From: Macrocystis pyrifera
Taxonomy: Eukaryota; Sar; Phaeophyceae; Laminariales; Laminariaceae
NCBI GenBank assembly: GCA_031763025.1
Contig: JASSKH010000026.1
Location: forward strand, 9,536,408-9,600,407
Length of the DNA: 64,000 bases
Direction: 5' to 3'
Under the pieces are notes generated by a model. It was not told the DNA's origin. It searched no databases and saw nothing but the letters and a program-made list of their open reading frames with translations. Positions 11,501 through 22,555 of this stretch are shown in pieces. A program made the translations under genes and the position numbers. Each line of letters begins with the position of its first letter. The first letter of the stretch is position 1.

Positions 11501-14500
11501 AAAGTAGAAGTGGGGGCAGCAAAAAGAAAAGAAAAGCAGGACTGAGGAGCAGGTTATCACAATCCGACACCACAATCACCCATCAAGTTGGGAAAAATGG
11601 GGGAAAAGACTATTAGAGGCCGGGAACCGTTGGAGAGTAAAGTGTTGTTGTTCGTTGGTTGTAGAGGGAATCCGGCGTTTGGTGTACGTTGTAAAAACGA
11701 ACTTTACCTGGTATTGTTTTCGAAAACTCGTCCGGAAATCCCTCATCCCATTTTTTTAATTATTATTTTGATCTTTTTTGAAGTGTAGTGTCGTCTTTTC
11801 TTTTTCACCCACCCACCCACCAACCCCTCCCTCCCACCCCATCCCATCCCATCCCGCCCCGCCCCGCCCCGCCCCGCCCCGCCCGCCCTGCCCCACCCAC
11901 GCTCGCGCGATGGTATTTTTTTCTGTTCGTGTGTAGGGTGTTCGTGCTTATCCACAAGATGGACCTGGTGTCGGAGGATAGCCGAGAATCGGTCTTCCAA
12001 AACCGGAAGCAGGTCATAGCGGAGGCGAGCGGCGGCATCGAGTGCACTTTTTTCAAAACATCCATCTGGGATGAGACGCTGTACAAGGTAGGTCATAACA
12101 ATAATAGCGTTTTTGCCGCTTACAAGAAGTAAACTCCAATATTGGACGGAAAAAAGTGAGGACCGGTTGGTATTTTGGTGTTGATACATCATTCTCACAT
12201 CTGGTGTCGACGAAGGCTTGCGCCTGCAGCAAGCGTTTGATTTACGTTTCCTGGGAGGTGTCCAATGGCAAAAAAAAGAAGAAGGCTGCCGCTGGAGAAA
12301 AACAAACCCCCGGACCCCATCCCAATGTTCTTGGTGACAAACAGCTAGGAACTAGTGTGGGGTCGTTTTTGTAGCGGTGAGAGGGATTCACGCGTCGGGC
12401 AGACCAGATATATCAGATCCCCATTTCGTGACCAGATATATCAGGTCCCCATTTCGTGACCAGATATATCAGATCCCCATTTCGTGATAAGATAGATTAG
12501 ATCCCCGTTTCGTGTCAAATACATCAGATCCCCGTGTTGCGATCAGATATGTCAGATCCTCGTTTCTTGACCGGATAGATCAGATCCCCGTTTCGTGGTC
12601 AGATAAATCAGATTCCCGTTTCGTGACCAGGTAGATCAGATCCCCGTTTCGTGATCAGATAGATCAGATCCCTGTTTTTGTGATCAGATATTAGATCAGA
12701 TCCCCGTTCCGTGATCAGATACATCAGACACCTGCCTCGTGACCAGATATATTAGATCCCCGTTTCGCGACCAGATATATCAGATCCCTGTTTCGTTATC
12801 AGATAGAGTGTCGTGATCAGATAGAGCAGATCCCCGTTTCGTAATCAGATAGGTAAGATCCCCGTTTCGTGATAAGATAAAACAGATCTCCGTTTCGTGA
12901 CCAGATAGGTCAGATGCCCGTTTTGTGATCAGATAGATCGGCCCCCCGCTTTGTGATCAAATAGATCAGATTCCTGTTCCGTGATCAGATAGATCAGATT
13001 CTCGTTTCGTGATCAGATATATCAGAAACCAGCTTCGTGACCACATATATATCAGATATCCGTTTCGCGACCAGATATATCAGATCCCCGTTTGGTGATC
13101 AGATAAGAGCAGATCCCCATTTCGTGAATCATGTAGATTACATGTCCATTTCGTGGTTTGATAGATCAGATCATCAGATCCCAATTTGATAGATGTTTCG
13201 GGGGCTGATGTAAATAGGTTCCTGATTTGTGTATACTTCAGTTGTTGGATCGTGCGGGATCTACCATAGAGGATATTTGCACGGTGGGGTAGGGTCTATA
13301 TGACCACGGCTCTTGCGCACACATGTTGGCAGGGTGGGATCCGCGTTATCCGATTCTTGGAAGAGCATCTCGTAACCGAAAACATAGGGGATCTACGAGA
13401 TGATCCACTATGCAGTAGATCATAATATTGTTTGATCTGTAGATGATATTATTATTAATAGTATTATCTGCTTGTTGATGGTCTGGGTCCTAATATGTCC
13501 GCCGATGTATGGAAGGTTCAAGGCTGGCGGCGTGGCTTGAGGTCGACGGAGTGTCGGGCGCGGGGGGCGGTTGCGTGGGCGACTCGCTTCTTGTTTTGGT
13601 GGGGCGGCCGCGCGATGATTTGCGCCAGCTGTGTTGCTGTGTTGGTTTGGCTTGGCTTGGGCTGAGCTGGGCTTGGCTTGAGATGGGCTGGGCTGGGCTG
13701 GGCTGGGCTGGGCTGGGCTGGGCTGGGCTGGGCCGGGTCGGGCTGGGCTGGGTTGGATTAGGTTGGGGTTATCGGTTAGGTTTGGTTGGGTTGGGTTGGG
13801 TTAACGCAGGAGATGGGTTGACGGCGCGGGTGCCCGCGTATATATGTGACGTTTCTGTCCACGTGTCCAACAAAAAAGCACACACGACATGCCTACGTTC
13901 GATTCCTTTTTCGAGTCTAGTCGCAGACGCAACACACCCCGCCGTGCTGGGTACCCTCGGCGTTCGATGGCCCGGCAGGCGTGGTCGTCAATTGTGTACT
14001 CCCTCATCCCCGACACGGAGGCCCAGCGTGATATATTACACTATGCGATTTATTCTATCGTAAGGCCGGTATATTTTTGTGATACCTGGTATCATATCAT
14101 ACCATATGAACGTAACGGAGTACTTTGGTATGCTGGTAGTGTCGTACGTTTTTGTGATATTATATCGATCTCTCCTGTGCGCCCTCCTTCGTATCTGATG
14201 GCCATTGTATGATATCCCTGGTATATCACAACGGTATGATACAACGTGCTACTCAATGGAACTAAACGATACGATATGACATTGTATCGTGAAAGGATAT
14301 CGGACCTCATACCATACCACACATCCTGATATTGTGACAATGTTGCGATATGATACCGACCCTCTGCTGTGTACCCTCTCTGATGCCACGGCAGGCATGG
14401 TCGTCCATCGTGTACTCCCTCATCCCCAACATGGAGGTCCTCGAAAGCCACCTCCAGAGCTTCTGCGAGATTTGGTGAGAAAGCGAGGATTTTGGTTTTT

Positions 14501-17500
14501 GGTGTAGCGGCCTCTTCCGCCAAGGCATGTTCACTCGCACCCTCTTTCATTCGCTGATTTTTTCCCCCACTAAGAACTGAGACCAAAACTGCTGTGGAAG
14601 AGTTCCTGCCCCATTTAATCTTCTTCTCCAAAAATTAGACGTATCGTATCAATATTATTTATTGCGGCTCGGTAATAGTGATGATGGTATCCTAATATAA
14701 CGCTTTCTGCACGAGTAGCCACTCGCTGTGTGGCGACTCGAGTGCTGCGCCCGAACTGTTGTTCTGTTCCTCCTCTCTCCCCACCGAAAATATGTTTGGG
14801 GTGTATAGGGGGGGGGTGTACTCGGTAGAAGAGATGTACTCATTACCATGCATGGCCGTAGTCGTATGACCATAGACCCTCGCATCCCTACAATGCCGGG
14901 ACGGAGCATGTCGGCGTTTCACATGGGGGGGGGGAGGTATACTCATTATCATGCATGGCCGTAGTCGTATGTCCATAGACCCTCGCATCCCTACAATTCC
15001 GGGACGGAGCACGTCGGGTTTTCACTGACCGGGCAGACATTGCTGCACCAAGCGCGAAGCGCCGTGAGGGGGGGTGTACTCGGTATATCATGCATGGCCG
15101 TAGTTGTATGGCCATGGATCCTCGCATCCCTACAATGCCGGGACGGAGCACGTCAGGTTTTCACCGACCAGGCAGACATTGATTGGGGGGCGCGTAAAGA
15201 AACAACAACCAGCAGAAAAACAGCAACGGTGCTAGCCTGACAGCTGCGGTCGTGCCTCCTCGTCGTGTGGGCTTCCATCTCTGCTCCGAAGTTCGCTGGT
15301 CCTCCTGGACGATGATTTCTCTGAGCACTGCCCACCACGGGCTATATACGGTCACGCTTTTTCGAGACAGTATAGAGCTATGCCGATCTCTCCTTGCCAA
15401 CAGATACCTGATACGTAAAACGTTTCCTCGTGAAGTCTAAATACCTGGTATATTCTAAAGTATATACCTGGTATTATCATACCTGGTTTACCAGTATAGT
15501 TTAAAACAACATACAAAGCTTGTGTGATCGAAACATATTCCTCAAAAATCATCTCTGCGAGCTTGGTGTGGTTACGTCCAGTAGACCGCGCTTGGTATAT
15601 GCGGGGTGTATACGGCAGATTTATTTAATACTGTTCGTTTTTTCTTGTGTGTGTGTTGTTCAGCGGAGCGGAGCGGACGAAGTGGTTCTCTTCGAGCGAG
15701 CAACGTTTTTGGTGATAGCCCACGCGACGGAGGTACCGCACGAGGACCAGCACCGGTTCGAGAAGATCTCCAACATCGTGAAGCAGTTCAAGCTGAGCGT
15801 CAGCAAGACCAGCCTGGAGTTCGAGGGCATGATGGTGAGTGAGAGTCGTATCCAGCATTACCTATGGTGTGAATAGCCCCATGGTCCGAAAGCGTACAGT
15901 ACCTATTTTTGAGCGTAGCCTGTGATATAGAATACCTGGGGTACCTGGTACGAGGTATACCATGAGTACGTACGGGTATAGTGTAAGCAAGACCAGCCTG
16001 GAGTACGATGATTATGCGGCGACGTTTCGTAACGATTTCGGCATGGGCAGAGCTGCCGTTTGCCCTCGGTCACAGCAGTTGAGGCGGGGTTTGGCCCCTT
16101 GACTGGCCGCCTCCTTATATACACTGAAAATACTACCGTATCACACGGGTGATAAGATAACACCCCCCTCGAACGAGCTTCAGTGCTGGTCAATGGGAAA
16201 GGTGCAAACGCCGAGCGATGCGTCTGTCTATGGAAAGAGATCTCGTCAAGATTTTCCCAGAGCCTATTCCGGGGGACCATAGTAAACAGGACCAAATATT
16301 GTCAGCAAAAATTGGTAAATGTATAGGTTTCTGTGTGTAACGTAGGTCCTACTTACTATGGTCCCCCGCAATATTTTGTTGGTTGTGTGTACCCCCCCCT
16401 GGGACTGGAGAAATTTTGCTTGCCTTCTGTGCACCTTCATCGATCATTCAAGATAAGTATTGGATCAGTTGAGGCCTCCTCTGCCCCGAAGCAGGGGGGG
16501 CTCACCCGGGATTAATTACCTCCTCACGCTGAGTGCGTGCCCTGCGCTTTGGCGATCCCGGCCGCAAATGACTACAAACGCAGAAACTGCTGTTGCATGC
16601 TGAGGTAGGTGTAGATGTGCTTCAGTTTATCGACATCTATTATTCTTTGCTTATTTATTTTTTTTCCCGAGATATTCTCCCACTCTTTTTTTTTTCCCGA
16701 GATATTCTCCCACTCCAGAGAGGTATTATTGGACCCTGTCCTGCGACCACGGACTACATTGTATTGTGGCGATGAGTTATCAATAGTGTGAGAAAAACTA
16801 CAACTCCGTATACGGTTTAGCCGGGCGGGTGAGACGGTCAGAATTCTCCATCAAAAGCCTCGATGGTATCGCTTTTAGGTGCGTTGAAAAAGATAATGTT
16901 CTCGTGACCACACCTTCGACCAGTAGTTTCGGATTCAACAATCGGTTGACTCTCGACTTTGCTTGGGAAATCCGTCCCATCGGGTGTGTTATCTAGCGTG
17001 GTATATGACGCTGTAGTATCGTACGAAAGACCTGCAAAAAATTGTCACACCCGTCGAGCCGACGCTCGCGCGCACCACCCGCGCGCCGAGCCCTCTCACG
17101 ACCGGCTCCTGTTCGAGGCGCTGTGTGGACTCATCCCACGGGAGGGGTATACCGGGGTTTTTTTTTGCCTTCTGAGGCTATATAGTTTGACCGGTTGCGC
17201 TCCTCAAGTGAGCAACTACCGGCTATATACAGTAGTATGATACTTTTAATATCAAAGTATGTTTTTAGGACTACGTACATACCAGGTAGCGCGTAGAAAG
17301 GTTGGTCGAGTTGCGCGACAAACAAATCTTCAAAGTCATGTTTCGGGTGATATCTCTAGCTCCTCCCCATGTGACGAGAACAGAAATTAGGGCACCAGTC
17401 CTACGGTGGTATTGCTCTGGTCCCTCGGGGCGGTAAGCGCGAGATGCTTCCACCCGCCCCCCCCCCCTCCCTCCATATGCAAGCAAAACCCCCTCCAAAA

Positions 17501-18708
17501 GCGGTTCTTTGTAGGATGCAGCTCACCCTACATGCGACTCGCCCAACACCTCACGGCGCTTCGCGCTTGGTGCAAGCAATATCTGCCCGGTCAGTGAAAA
17601 CCCGACAATGTGCTCCGTCCCGGCATTGTAGGGATGCGATGGTCTGTGGTCATCCAAGTACGGCCATGCATGATAATGAGTACACCCCCCCCGCGCGCGC
17701 GCTCGCTCGAGGCCCACCTGATCGTCGCGTACAGCGCGCTCACGGAGACGCTGTCGCCGGTGCGACAGACGGGGCAGACGCTGCTGTATCCTGGGACGAT
17801 TTTCCGAGCAGATTTTGTAAAAAAAACGAGGGGGTGTACAGGCAGAAGTAGTGGTGGCTTGTGGTTGATGAATCTCGTCGAGATCTGATGTTGAGATCTG
17901 ATTCCATAGACGCATCTCTCTGGGCATTTTCTGCTCTCTCCTCATTGTGGAGAAAAGCTGCTCCGAAAATCGTGCGTGGGGGGGTGTATTGTCTTATCAC
18001 TCGTGTTATAACGGATGTATATCATGTGCTATTAATAGTGGTGGCTTGTGACCGATGAATCTCGTCGAGATCTGATGTTGAAATCTGATTCCATAGACGC
18101 ATATTTCTGGGCATTTTCTGCACTCTCCTCGTTGTGGAGAAAATCTGCTCCGAAAATCGTGCGTGGGGGGGTGTATTGTCTTATCACTCGTGTTATAACG
18201 GGTGTATATCATGTGCTAGCACTTGTGATACCTGCAAGCATTCTCAAACTCTTATTACTTTTTGGACGGTCGACCTCAAAACGCAGATGCAGTCATAAGG
18301 GATTTTTTTGAGCACAGCAGTTTTTTTTGTTTTTTTTTTCCTGTGGTGGCCCCTCCATAGTGCCGGCTGAGTAGTGTCCGATTGCCCGCTTTTTCACGTG
18401 GCGCCTGCGGAATCGCCTGTCATAGACGGGCGTTCGCCAGTGTTTTCATCGGCCACGACTAACACGCACAGTATGTACCCCACCCCGCTCCCCGCTCTCG
18501 CCACCGCCTCCCTCACTAGGTGAAAAACTCTAGCTTTACGGTATTCATCAGCCACTTGACGGCCAACACGTACATCATGGTGGTGACCACCAGCCCCCTC
18601 GTGGAGAAAGCGACGACGGAGCTTAACATCAACGCGGCAAGGAAGCACTTCCAGCGGTTACTTAGGCAACCGGGCCGGCCGGCCAACCACCAGGCTGAAT
18701 TGGACTGA
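8469..18708 (+). CDS. RRAGA: RagA/Gtr1-type small GTPase gene, 3' part (5 exons)
   Basis: Exons: 8469-8572, 11937-12087, 14395-14474, 15669-15834, 18520-18708. Joined they read 229 codons plus stop with all intron phases (2,0,2,0) agreeing. The protein corresponds to about residue 98 to the end of animal RagA. Visible parts: the strand LIYVFDVES, the guanine-specificity motif HKMDL, the segment [21 protein letters not shown], and the C-terminal roadblock domain from ADEVVLFERATFLVI through RFEKISNIVKQFKLS to NINAARKHFQRL. RagA pairs with RagC on the lysosome or vacuole and recruits TORC1 when amino acids are plentiful (family knowledge). The P-loop and switch exons are not in the window. Introns are 1.2-3.4 kb and full of repeats. 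It is a RagA/B rather than RagC/D type by its close match in the roadblock part. Confidence 0.93.
9525..9578. repeat. Family D 55-bp dispersed repeat
   Basis: CTCTATTTCCAAGTGGTTTG, then AACGGGACTGCGGTCCTGAA. Lies in a RagA intron; a half-copy (AACGGGACTGACTGCAGTCC) sits between two MITE-1 copies at about 10333. Confidence 0.7.
10211..10329 (+). mobile_element. MITE-1 copy carrying a TACCTGGTA insertion
   Basis: Ends ATTGCGGGGGTCCATAG and CTATGGACCCCCGTAATA. Compared with the 52.56-kb copy it has about 8 extra bases, giving TACCTGGTA at 10271. Confidence 0.9.
10357..10470 (+). mobile_element. MITE-1 copy
   Basis: Ends TTTACGGGGGACCTAG and ATGGCCCTCCGTAATA; 28 bp after the previous copy. Confidence 0.85.
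10776..10990. repeat. GGGCC-rich minisatellite
   Basis: GGGCCGGGCCGGGCC pentamers followed by diverged units of the form GATGGGCCGGGCCGCGGCCC, in a RagA intron. Confidence 0.85.
11805..11900. repeat. CCCAC / CCCGC pyrimidine-rich repeats
   Basis: Pentamer repeats (CCCATCCCAT, CCCCGCCCCG) about 40 bp before the acceptor at 11936; it explains the glycine/arginine-rich frames on the minus strand. Confidence 0.85.
11937..12087 (+). CDS. RRAGA: RagA exon with HKMDL motif
   Basis: Acceptor GTGTAG, donor AAG|GTAGGT. Encodes VFVLIHKMDLVSED through [10 protein letters not shown]. The HKMD is the G4 motif that reads the guanine base. Confidence 0.95.
12385..13200. repeat. 28-bp GATC satellite
   Basis: About 27 tandem copies of a unit close to CCCCGTTTCGTGATCAGATA + GATCAGAT, length near 28 bp, with frequent point differences and a few short units. 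It lies in the RagA intron and the right edge runs into a family F repeat. Confidence 0.92.
13200..13450. repeat. Family F repeat
   Basis: GATC-rich sequence (GGATCGTGCGGGATCTACC, GATCTACGAGATGATCCAC) related to the segments near 3.1, 21.8 and 34.4 kb. It directly follows the 28-bp satellite, which may have grown from it. Confidence 0.45.
13670..13805. repeat. GGGCT / GGTTGG pentamer repeats
   Basis: Runs of TGGGC then TTGGG pentamers in the RagA intron. A shorter related run occurs just after the RagA stop at 18710-18775. Confidence 0.85.
13945..14029 (+). pseudogene. Decayed duplicate of a RagA exon
   Basis: Bases 13945-14022 match 14365-14440, covering about 35 bp of upstream intron, the CGGCAG acceptor and the first 15 codons ([16 protein letters not shown], starting 13979). 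After that the copies diverge and no donor in the needed phase is seen, while the copy at 14395 continues to a good donor. This is best read as a partial exon duplication that is not used. An alternative exon is possible but the phase of the only nearby GT does not fit the next exon. Confidence 0.7.
14395..14474 (+). CDS. RRAGA: RagA exon, [11 protein letters not shown]
   Basis: Acceptor ACGGCAG, donor TG|GTGAGA. Encodes [26 protein letters not shown] and leaves two bases. Matches the animal RagA sequence along its whole length, which marks it as the functional copy. Confidence 0.92.
14809..15186 (-). mobile_element. Three family B elements in tandem
   Basis: Three minus-strand copies of the poly(C)-tailed short element, each starting at a G run: about 14809-14920, 14924-15062 and 15069-15186. 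All hold CATGCATGGCCGTAG, CTCGCATCCCTACAAT and GGGACGGAGCA. The second continues into the GCGCGAAGCGCCGTGAG part found in longer copies. Confidence 0.8.
15669..15834 (+). CDS. RRAGA: RagA exon, roadblock domain
   Basis: Encodes GADEVVLFERATFLVIAHA to LEFEGMM; donor ATG|GTGAGT. The acceptor lies in a CAGCGGAGCGGAGCGG run with three possible AGs; only the one ending at 15668 keeps phase with the exon at 14395 and gives the family length. Confidence 0.92.
16134..16262. mobile_element. MITE-2 copy
   Basis: TATCACACGGGTGATAAGAT, AACACCCCCCTCGAACGAGC, then CGCCGAGCGATGCGTCT and GATCTCGTC. The same blocks in the same order occur at 51.7 kb. Confidence 0.6.
16267..16374 (+). mobile_element. MITE-1 copy
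   Basis: Ends CCGGGGGACCATAG and CTATGGTCCCCCGCAATA; inserted at the right edge of the MITE-2 copy. Confidence 0.85.
17060..17400 (+). pseudogene. Exon-like relic, paralogue of the 56.45-56.85 kb segment
   Basis: The block RVERLVELRDKQIFKVMFRV (from 17288) matches [24 protein letters not shown] at 56.78 kb, and both follow a TTTTTAGGAC acceptor-like site and a CTCCT-AAGTGA block. Here the frame is interrupted by a TACCAGGTA insertion at 17280. It may belong to an unknown mobile element or duplicated gene; function not recognised. Confidence 0.45.
17470..17700 (+). mobile_element. Family B element, longer copy
   Basis: Runs from AAAAGCGGTTCTTTGTAGGA through CACCTCACGGCGCTTCGCGC and GTGCTCCGTCCCGGCATTG to GATAATGAGTACACCCCCC. 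Plus orientation with the C run at its right end. Confidence 0.8.
17845..18218. repeat. 187-bp tandem duplication containing MITE-2 sequence
   Basis: Units 17845-18031 and 18032-18218 are about 95% alike. Each holds AATCTCGTCGAGATCTGATG, GAAAATCGTGCGTGGGGGGG and TCTTATCACTCGTGTTATAAC, one end of MITE-2. At the junction the first unit has CT-ATTAAT-AG where the second has CTAG. Confidence 0.85.
18520..18708 (+). CDS. RRAGA: RagA last exon
   Basis: Acceptor CTCACTAG, phase 0. Encodes VKNSSFTVFISHLTANTYIM to NINAARKHFQRLLRQPG and stops at 18706-18708. The tail after HFQRL is short and unlike animal RagA. Confidence 0.93.
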   Translation: MKNSSFTVFISHLTANTYIMVVTTSPLVEKATTELNINAARKHFQRLLRQPGRPANHQAELD

Positions 18709-18944
18709 AGTGGGCTTGGCTGGGCTTGGCTTGGTTCGGCTGGGCTGAGCTGGGCTGGGCTGGGCTGGGCAACCGAATCGGCTGGGCCACTACCAGTCAG
18801 GCCAGGTCACGTGATGGGGCTACAGTCTGGGCTTGGGGCAAGCAAGGGCGAGGCAACGCGTTATCGTCGTCCGTAGTCCATCGTCCGCCCCTCCCTCCCA
18901 AGAAAAATGTGTGTTTGTGTATGTGTTTTTTTTGGGAGGCGTTG

Positions 18945-19566
18945 GAGGCAGCAGCAGGACCAGCGGAGCAGAAAGGGGCCCGGGCTGTGCTCCCGTATTT
19001 TTTTAAGCAGCAGCAGCATTGTGTGGTGCAGGCTGCGTCCCGTATTCGTGTGAGGCAGCAGCAGTGGTTTGGCCGATACGTCCCGTAAATATTTTGAGGC
19101 AGCAGCAGCAGCAGCAGTGGTGGTGTCGCTGATGCGCCCGGTATTTTTTTAGGGCAGCAGCAGTGTGCGATGCGGCTTGCTGCGTCCCGTGTTCGTCTGT
19201 CTAAGGCAGCCGCAGCCGCATGTGTGGCGTGGCCTGTGCATCCGGTATTTTTTAGGCAGCAGCTGCTGCTGCTGCAGCAGCAGCAGGAGTGGTGAGGTAT
19301 CACCGTTACGTCCCGTAATTTGTGTGAGGCAGCAGCAGCAGTGGTGCGGCCAATGTGTCCCGTATTTTTTTAGGCAGCAGCATTGAGCGGCGGTGCCTGT
19401 TTGCGTCCCGTACTTATTTGAGGCAGCACAGTTGGTGTGGCCGGTGCATTACGTGTTTTTTCAAGGCAGCAGCAGTGAGCGCCGCTCTCTGTTGCGTCTC
19501 GAAAGGGTGCGAGGCAGCAGGAGGAGGAGGAGCAGCAGGAGCAGCCGACGCATCGCGTATTATTTT

Positions 19567-19600
<34 letters not shown>

Positions 19601-19735
19601 TGGTGGTATTGCCAGTGCGTCTCGCGTTTTTTTTTACTGCAGTCAGCAGTGAGCGGAGCGGCCTGTTGCGTCCCGAAATTGTCTGAAGCAACAGCAGCAG
19701 CAGCAGTGGCGTGGCCTGTGCGTCCCGTAGAACTC
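18945..19735 (+). repeat. CAG-containing minisatellite
   Basis: Some 12 diverged units of roughly 55-70 bp. Each has GAGGCAGCAGCAG, a short GC-rich middle (GTGGCCTGTGCGTCCCG) and a TATTTTTTT run. CAG number differs between units. It lies downstream of RagA and is not obviously coding. Confidence 0.85.
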
Positions 19736-20299
19736 GTTGTATTTATTAAAGGGGAAATACTGGGGCACGTCGTAGTGATGAGGAGTAGAATTGGTACGGG
19801 GGAGGGGAGGAGATTGGAGGCGGGGGGAGGGGGCGCGCGGGGGGGGGGGAGCCCGGGGTCGGGCGTGCAAGCCTTCCCGAGCGCCCGCTTTTCCCGACCG
19901 GCCCAGCAGATGCTCGCCCTCCCGCCCGAGTGTCCCTCCCTCGATCGATAATTGTTGTATTTGTTTTTGTTTTTTTTTTCGATAGGATGGGAAGAGGTGG
20001 CGGCAAGGAGAGAGGGGGGGGGGGGGGGTTGGAGGACGATGCAATTGACAAGGAGGGAGATGTTGGGGGAGGACGGGGAGGGATAACAGGAGACGGGTCA
20101 CACACGGCACCGGCAAGATATTGCCTCTCCTACCATGTGCGTACTACTGGCTGGTTGGTGCTGTACTTTTTTGTTTACTGTAGCAAGTTGTCCTTCTCCT
20201 CTCTTGTTCGTCGTTACGCGTCGTGGCGCGTCTGGGTCATGTCGTGTTGTGATATTCGCAAGATTCAGAGCGGCAGCGAGGGGCTTAATAATAAAACTG

Positions 20300-20345
20300 T
20301 GCAGCAGCAGCAGCAGCAGCAGCGGGGGCGGGCAGCGGCAGCAGT
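20300..20345. repeat. (CAG)n and CGG-rich microsatellites
   Basis: CAG repeats at 20300-20322, followed by GCAGCGGCAGCAG; a CAACAACAA run lies near 20520-20545. Confidence 0.8.
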
Positions 20346-20908
20346 GACATCGTCATATCATATACTAAGCTCTGCGGCAGTAGCGGCGGCGGCGGTAACT
20401 GCAGCAGCACCAACAGCACCAGTGACATGATACTAAGCTGCGCGCAGCACGGAACACAGCAACATCAAAATCGACAGTGACATAGTATACCGTCATCCTA
20501 CTGCTGTGTAGGCAATACAACCACAACAACAACAACAACAACAGCAGAATGGTAGTTGTTGTTGGTTGGTTCGGTTTAGGAACTTTTTGCGGTGCGGTGC
20601 GGTGCGGTGCGGCGCGGCGCGGCGCGACGCGGTGCGCGGTTGGCGGTGCGGGAAGCGTCCCGCTAGTTAGGTTGGATTGGTTTGAATTGATTGAACTGGG
20701 GTGGTGGTTTGTGCGTGGGCTTGTGGTGAGCACCGGAGCAGCGACAACAAAACGGACAGGACTCGAACAGCGCACCCAATCGTGCTTGCGCGACTGACAG
20801 ACAGACAGACAGACCGACAGACTTACCAACCGCCGGTTTGGCTGGAAGGAGCAGCTGTGGTTGTCAAACACTTGTTGGGCTGGCGTGAGTCGGATGTAAA
20901 AACGCCCG

Positions 20909-20993
<85 letters not shown>
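20909..20993. repeat. 85-base C homopolymer
   Basis: An uninterrupted run of about 85 C, the longest homopolymer in the window. Its exact length is unlikely to be reliable in any assembly. Confidence 0.9.
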
Positions 20994-20995
<2 letters not shown>

Positions 20996-21040
20996 CCCAG
21001 CTTGTTATCTGGTACTACTGCACTGTACAGACACGTGTTG

Positions 21041-21096
21041 ACTCTAATTCCAAGTAATCTGTCCTCACAACGGGAGTGCAGTCCTGAAAAGAGTAA
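21041..21096. repeat. Family D 55-bp dispersed repeat
   Basis: CTCTAATTCCAAGTAATCTG, then ACGGGAGTGCAGTCCTGAAA. Confidence 0.65.
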
Positions 21097-21324
21097 CCTA
21101 GGTTATAAAAACTAGACCCTGCTGTTGATCAGTCACAGAAGTTTGATGTCTTGATGTTTGGACTGTTGTCACGCTTTGCGGTCCAGATAATTAATAAATT
21201 ACGCATCGCTACTCTTTCGGGCGATAACGATTTTCATGGTTTGCTTCGTGTTTCATTCAGAAACACGCCACCTTTCAAGAATAGAGGGGACACACCATGA
21301 GCACCATCACATCTGTTGATATAT

Positions 21325-21434
21325 TACGGGGCCCATAGTCAACAGGACCAAATATTGTTAAATAGTAAAAATAGGCAAATATAAAGGTTTTTATGTACCC
21401 CATAGGTCCTATTAACTATGGACCCTCGTAATAG
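21325..21434 (+). mobile_element. MITE-1 copy
   Basis: ATTACGGGGCCCATAG ... CTATGGACCCTCGTAATA. Confidence 0.88.
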
Positions 21435-21689
21435 TTACCACAACTATTTGTCTGTTGGGCCTTTTGGGACTGCAGTCAGACCCGTTAGGGGGGGGAAATA
21501 TCGCTTGGAATTTTTCACTGGTTTGTGTATCGAGACTGGCTGCAGTCCTCGTAAGAGGGTTATGAATTAGGAGGGAACCCGCGACGAAAACAAGTAAGTG
21601 GCGGTTCTTAAGGCAGGCGTCGGCCACATGAAGCATCAGCCCGGGCTGCTGGGTTTCGTCGTCTGCAGTGTCCGAACCGACATGCAAGG

Positions 21690-21975
21690 AGTTCAAACAT
21701 CCGATAGATCATCGACTTCCACACAAATCATCTACATACAGCAGTGGATCAGGCAGAGCATAGATATATTCCTGATCTGTATGATCTAGCTCATCATGTT
21801 GCGGGGTGGGACCCGTATATATCTATGTAAGCTGCATGTGATCTACTGCTGTGGGCCTTGTTTCCTGGATTGGATCTGCACTACGAACGAATACAGATCC
21901 TATGCCCAGTACTTCATAACGGCAGCTTAGTAGGATCTAAACGATCTGCAGCAAGCAGTAGTTTCGGGATCTGTG
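21690..21975. repeat. Family F repeat
   Basis: Holds CAGTGGATCAGGCAGAGCAT, CTGATCTGTATGATCTAGC and GTTGCGGGGTGGGACC, shared with the segment at 23.5 kb. Confidence 0.5.
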
Positions 21976-22009
21976 CGACACGTGGAGGGACACATTGTAC
22001 CACACCTGC

Positions 22010-22011
22010 GC

Positions 22012-22049
<38 letters not shown>

Positions 22050-22085
22050 GAGGAGGAGGAGGAGGAACGGCAGCAGCAGCAGCAT
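22010..22085. repeat. (CAG)n(GAG)n microsatellite
   Basis: About nine CAG, five GAG, then CAG again; produces Gln/Glu-rich and Ser-, Ala- or Leu-rich frames on the two strands. Confidence 0.85.
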
Positions 22086-22096
22086 ATACGTATAAC

Positions 22097-22190
22097 ACGC
22101 AAGACAACACCCGCTCTGTGGGAGGGGGGTGAATTTCACAGCCGCTTTTCTCCAAAACCAGGGGGGGAGGCGTGTTCTGACTACCAACTT
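22097..22190. mobile_element. MITE-2 partial copy
   Basis: ACACGCAAGACAACACCC followed by CCGCTTTTCTCCAAAACCAG matches one end of the MITE-2 family. Confidence 0.4.
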
Positions 22191-22555
22191 AATAGGCAAA
22201 TCTGTCCAGGGATACAAAGTGTCCCGCCTTCTTACAGGCGCACCCACGACGAAAATAATGGAGGCTTTGGGAAGCTCTCGTCCAGATCTGTCCATATATA
22301 TATATATATATATACCAGGCAGACGCGTCGCTCAGCATTTGTTTGCACTCTTCTCCAAGTTGTCGAGCAAATCAGCTTCGGAATTCGTTGGAGGCGCGTG
22401 TTGTCGTTATCTTGCGTGTTCTTAACAATGTTACCAAAATGGGGCCGTTGTTTTCGGAGAGTTTTGTTTGTTCATAATTGTTTCCATGTACGCACCAGGG
22501 GTGTTCCGTGTGAAATAACTTCCGAATATCCGAAATTGAAAGAGAGGGCAAAAAA

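Noticed and set aside
12385-13200. Regularly spaced repeats resembling a CRISPR array
   Set aside because: Units are contiguous and diverged, without unique spacers, in a eukaryotic intron; a plain satellite.
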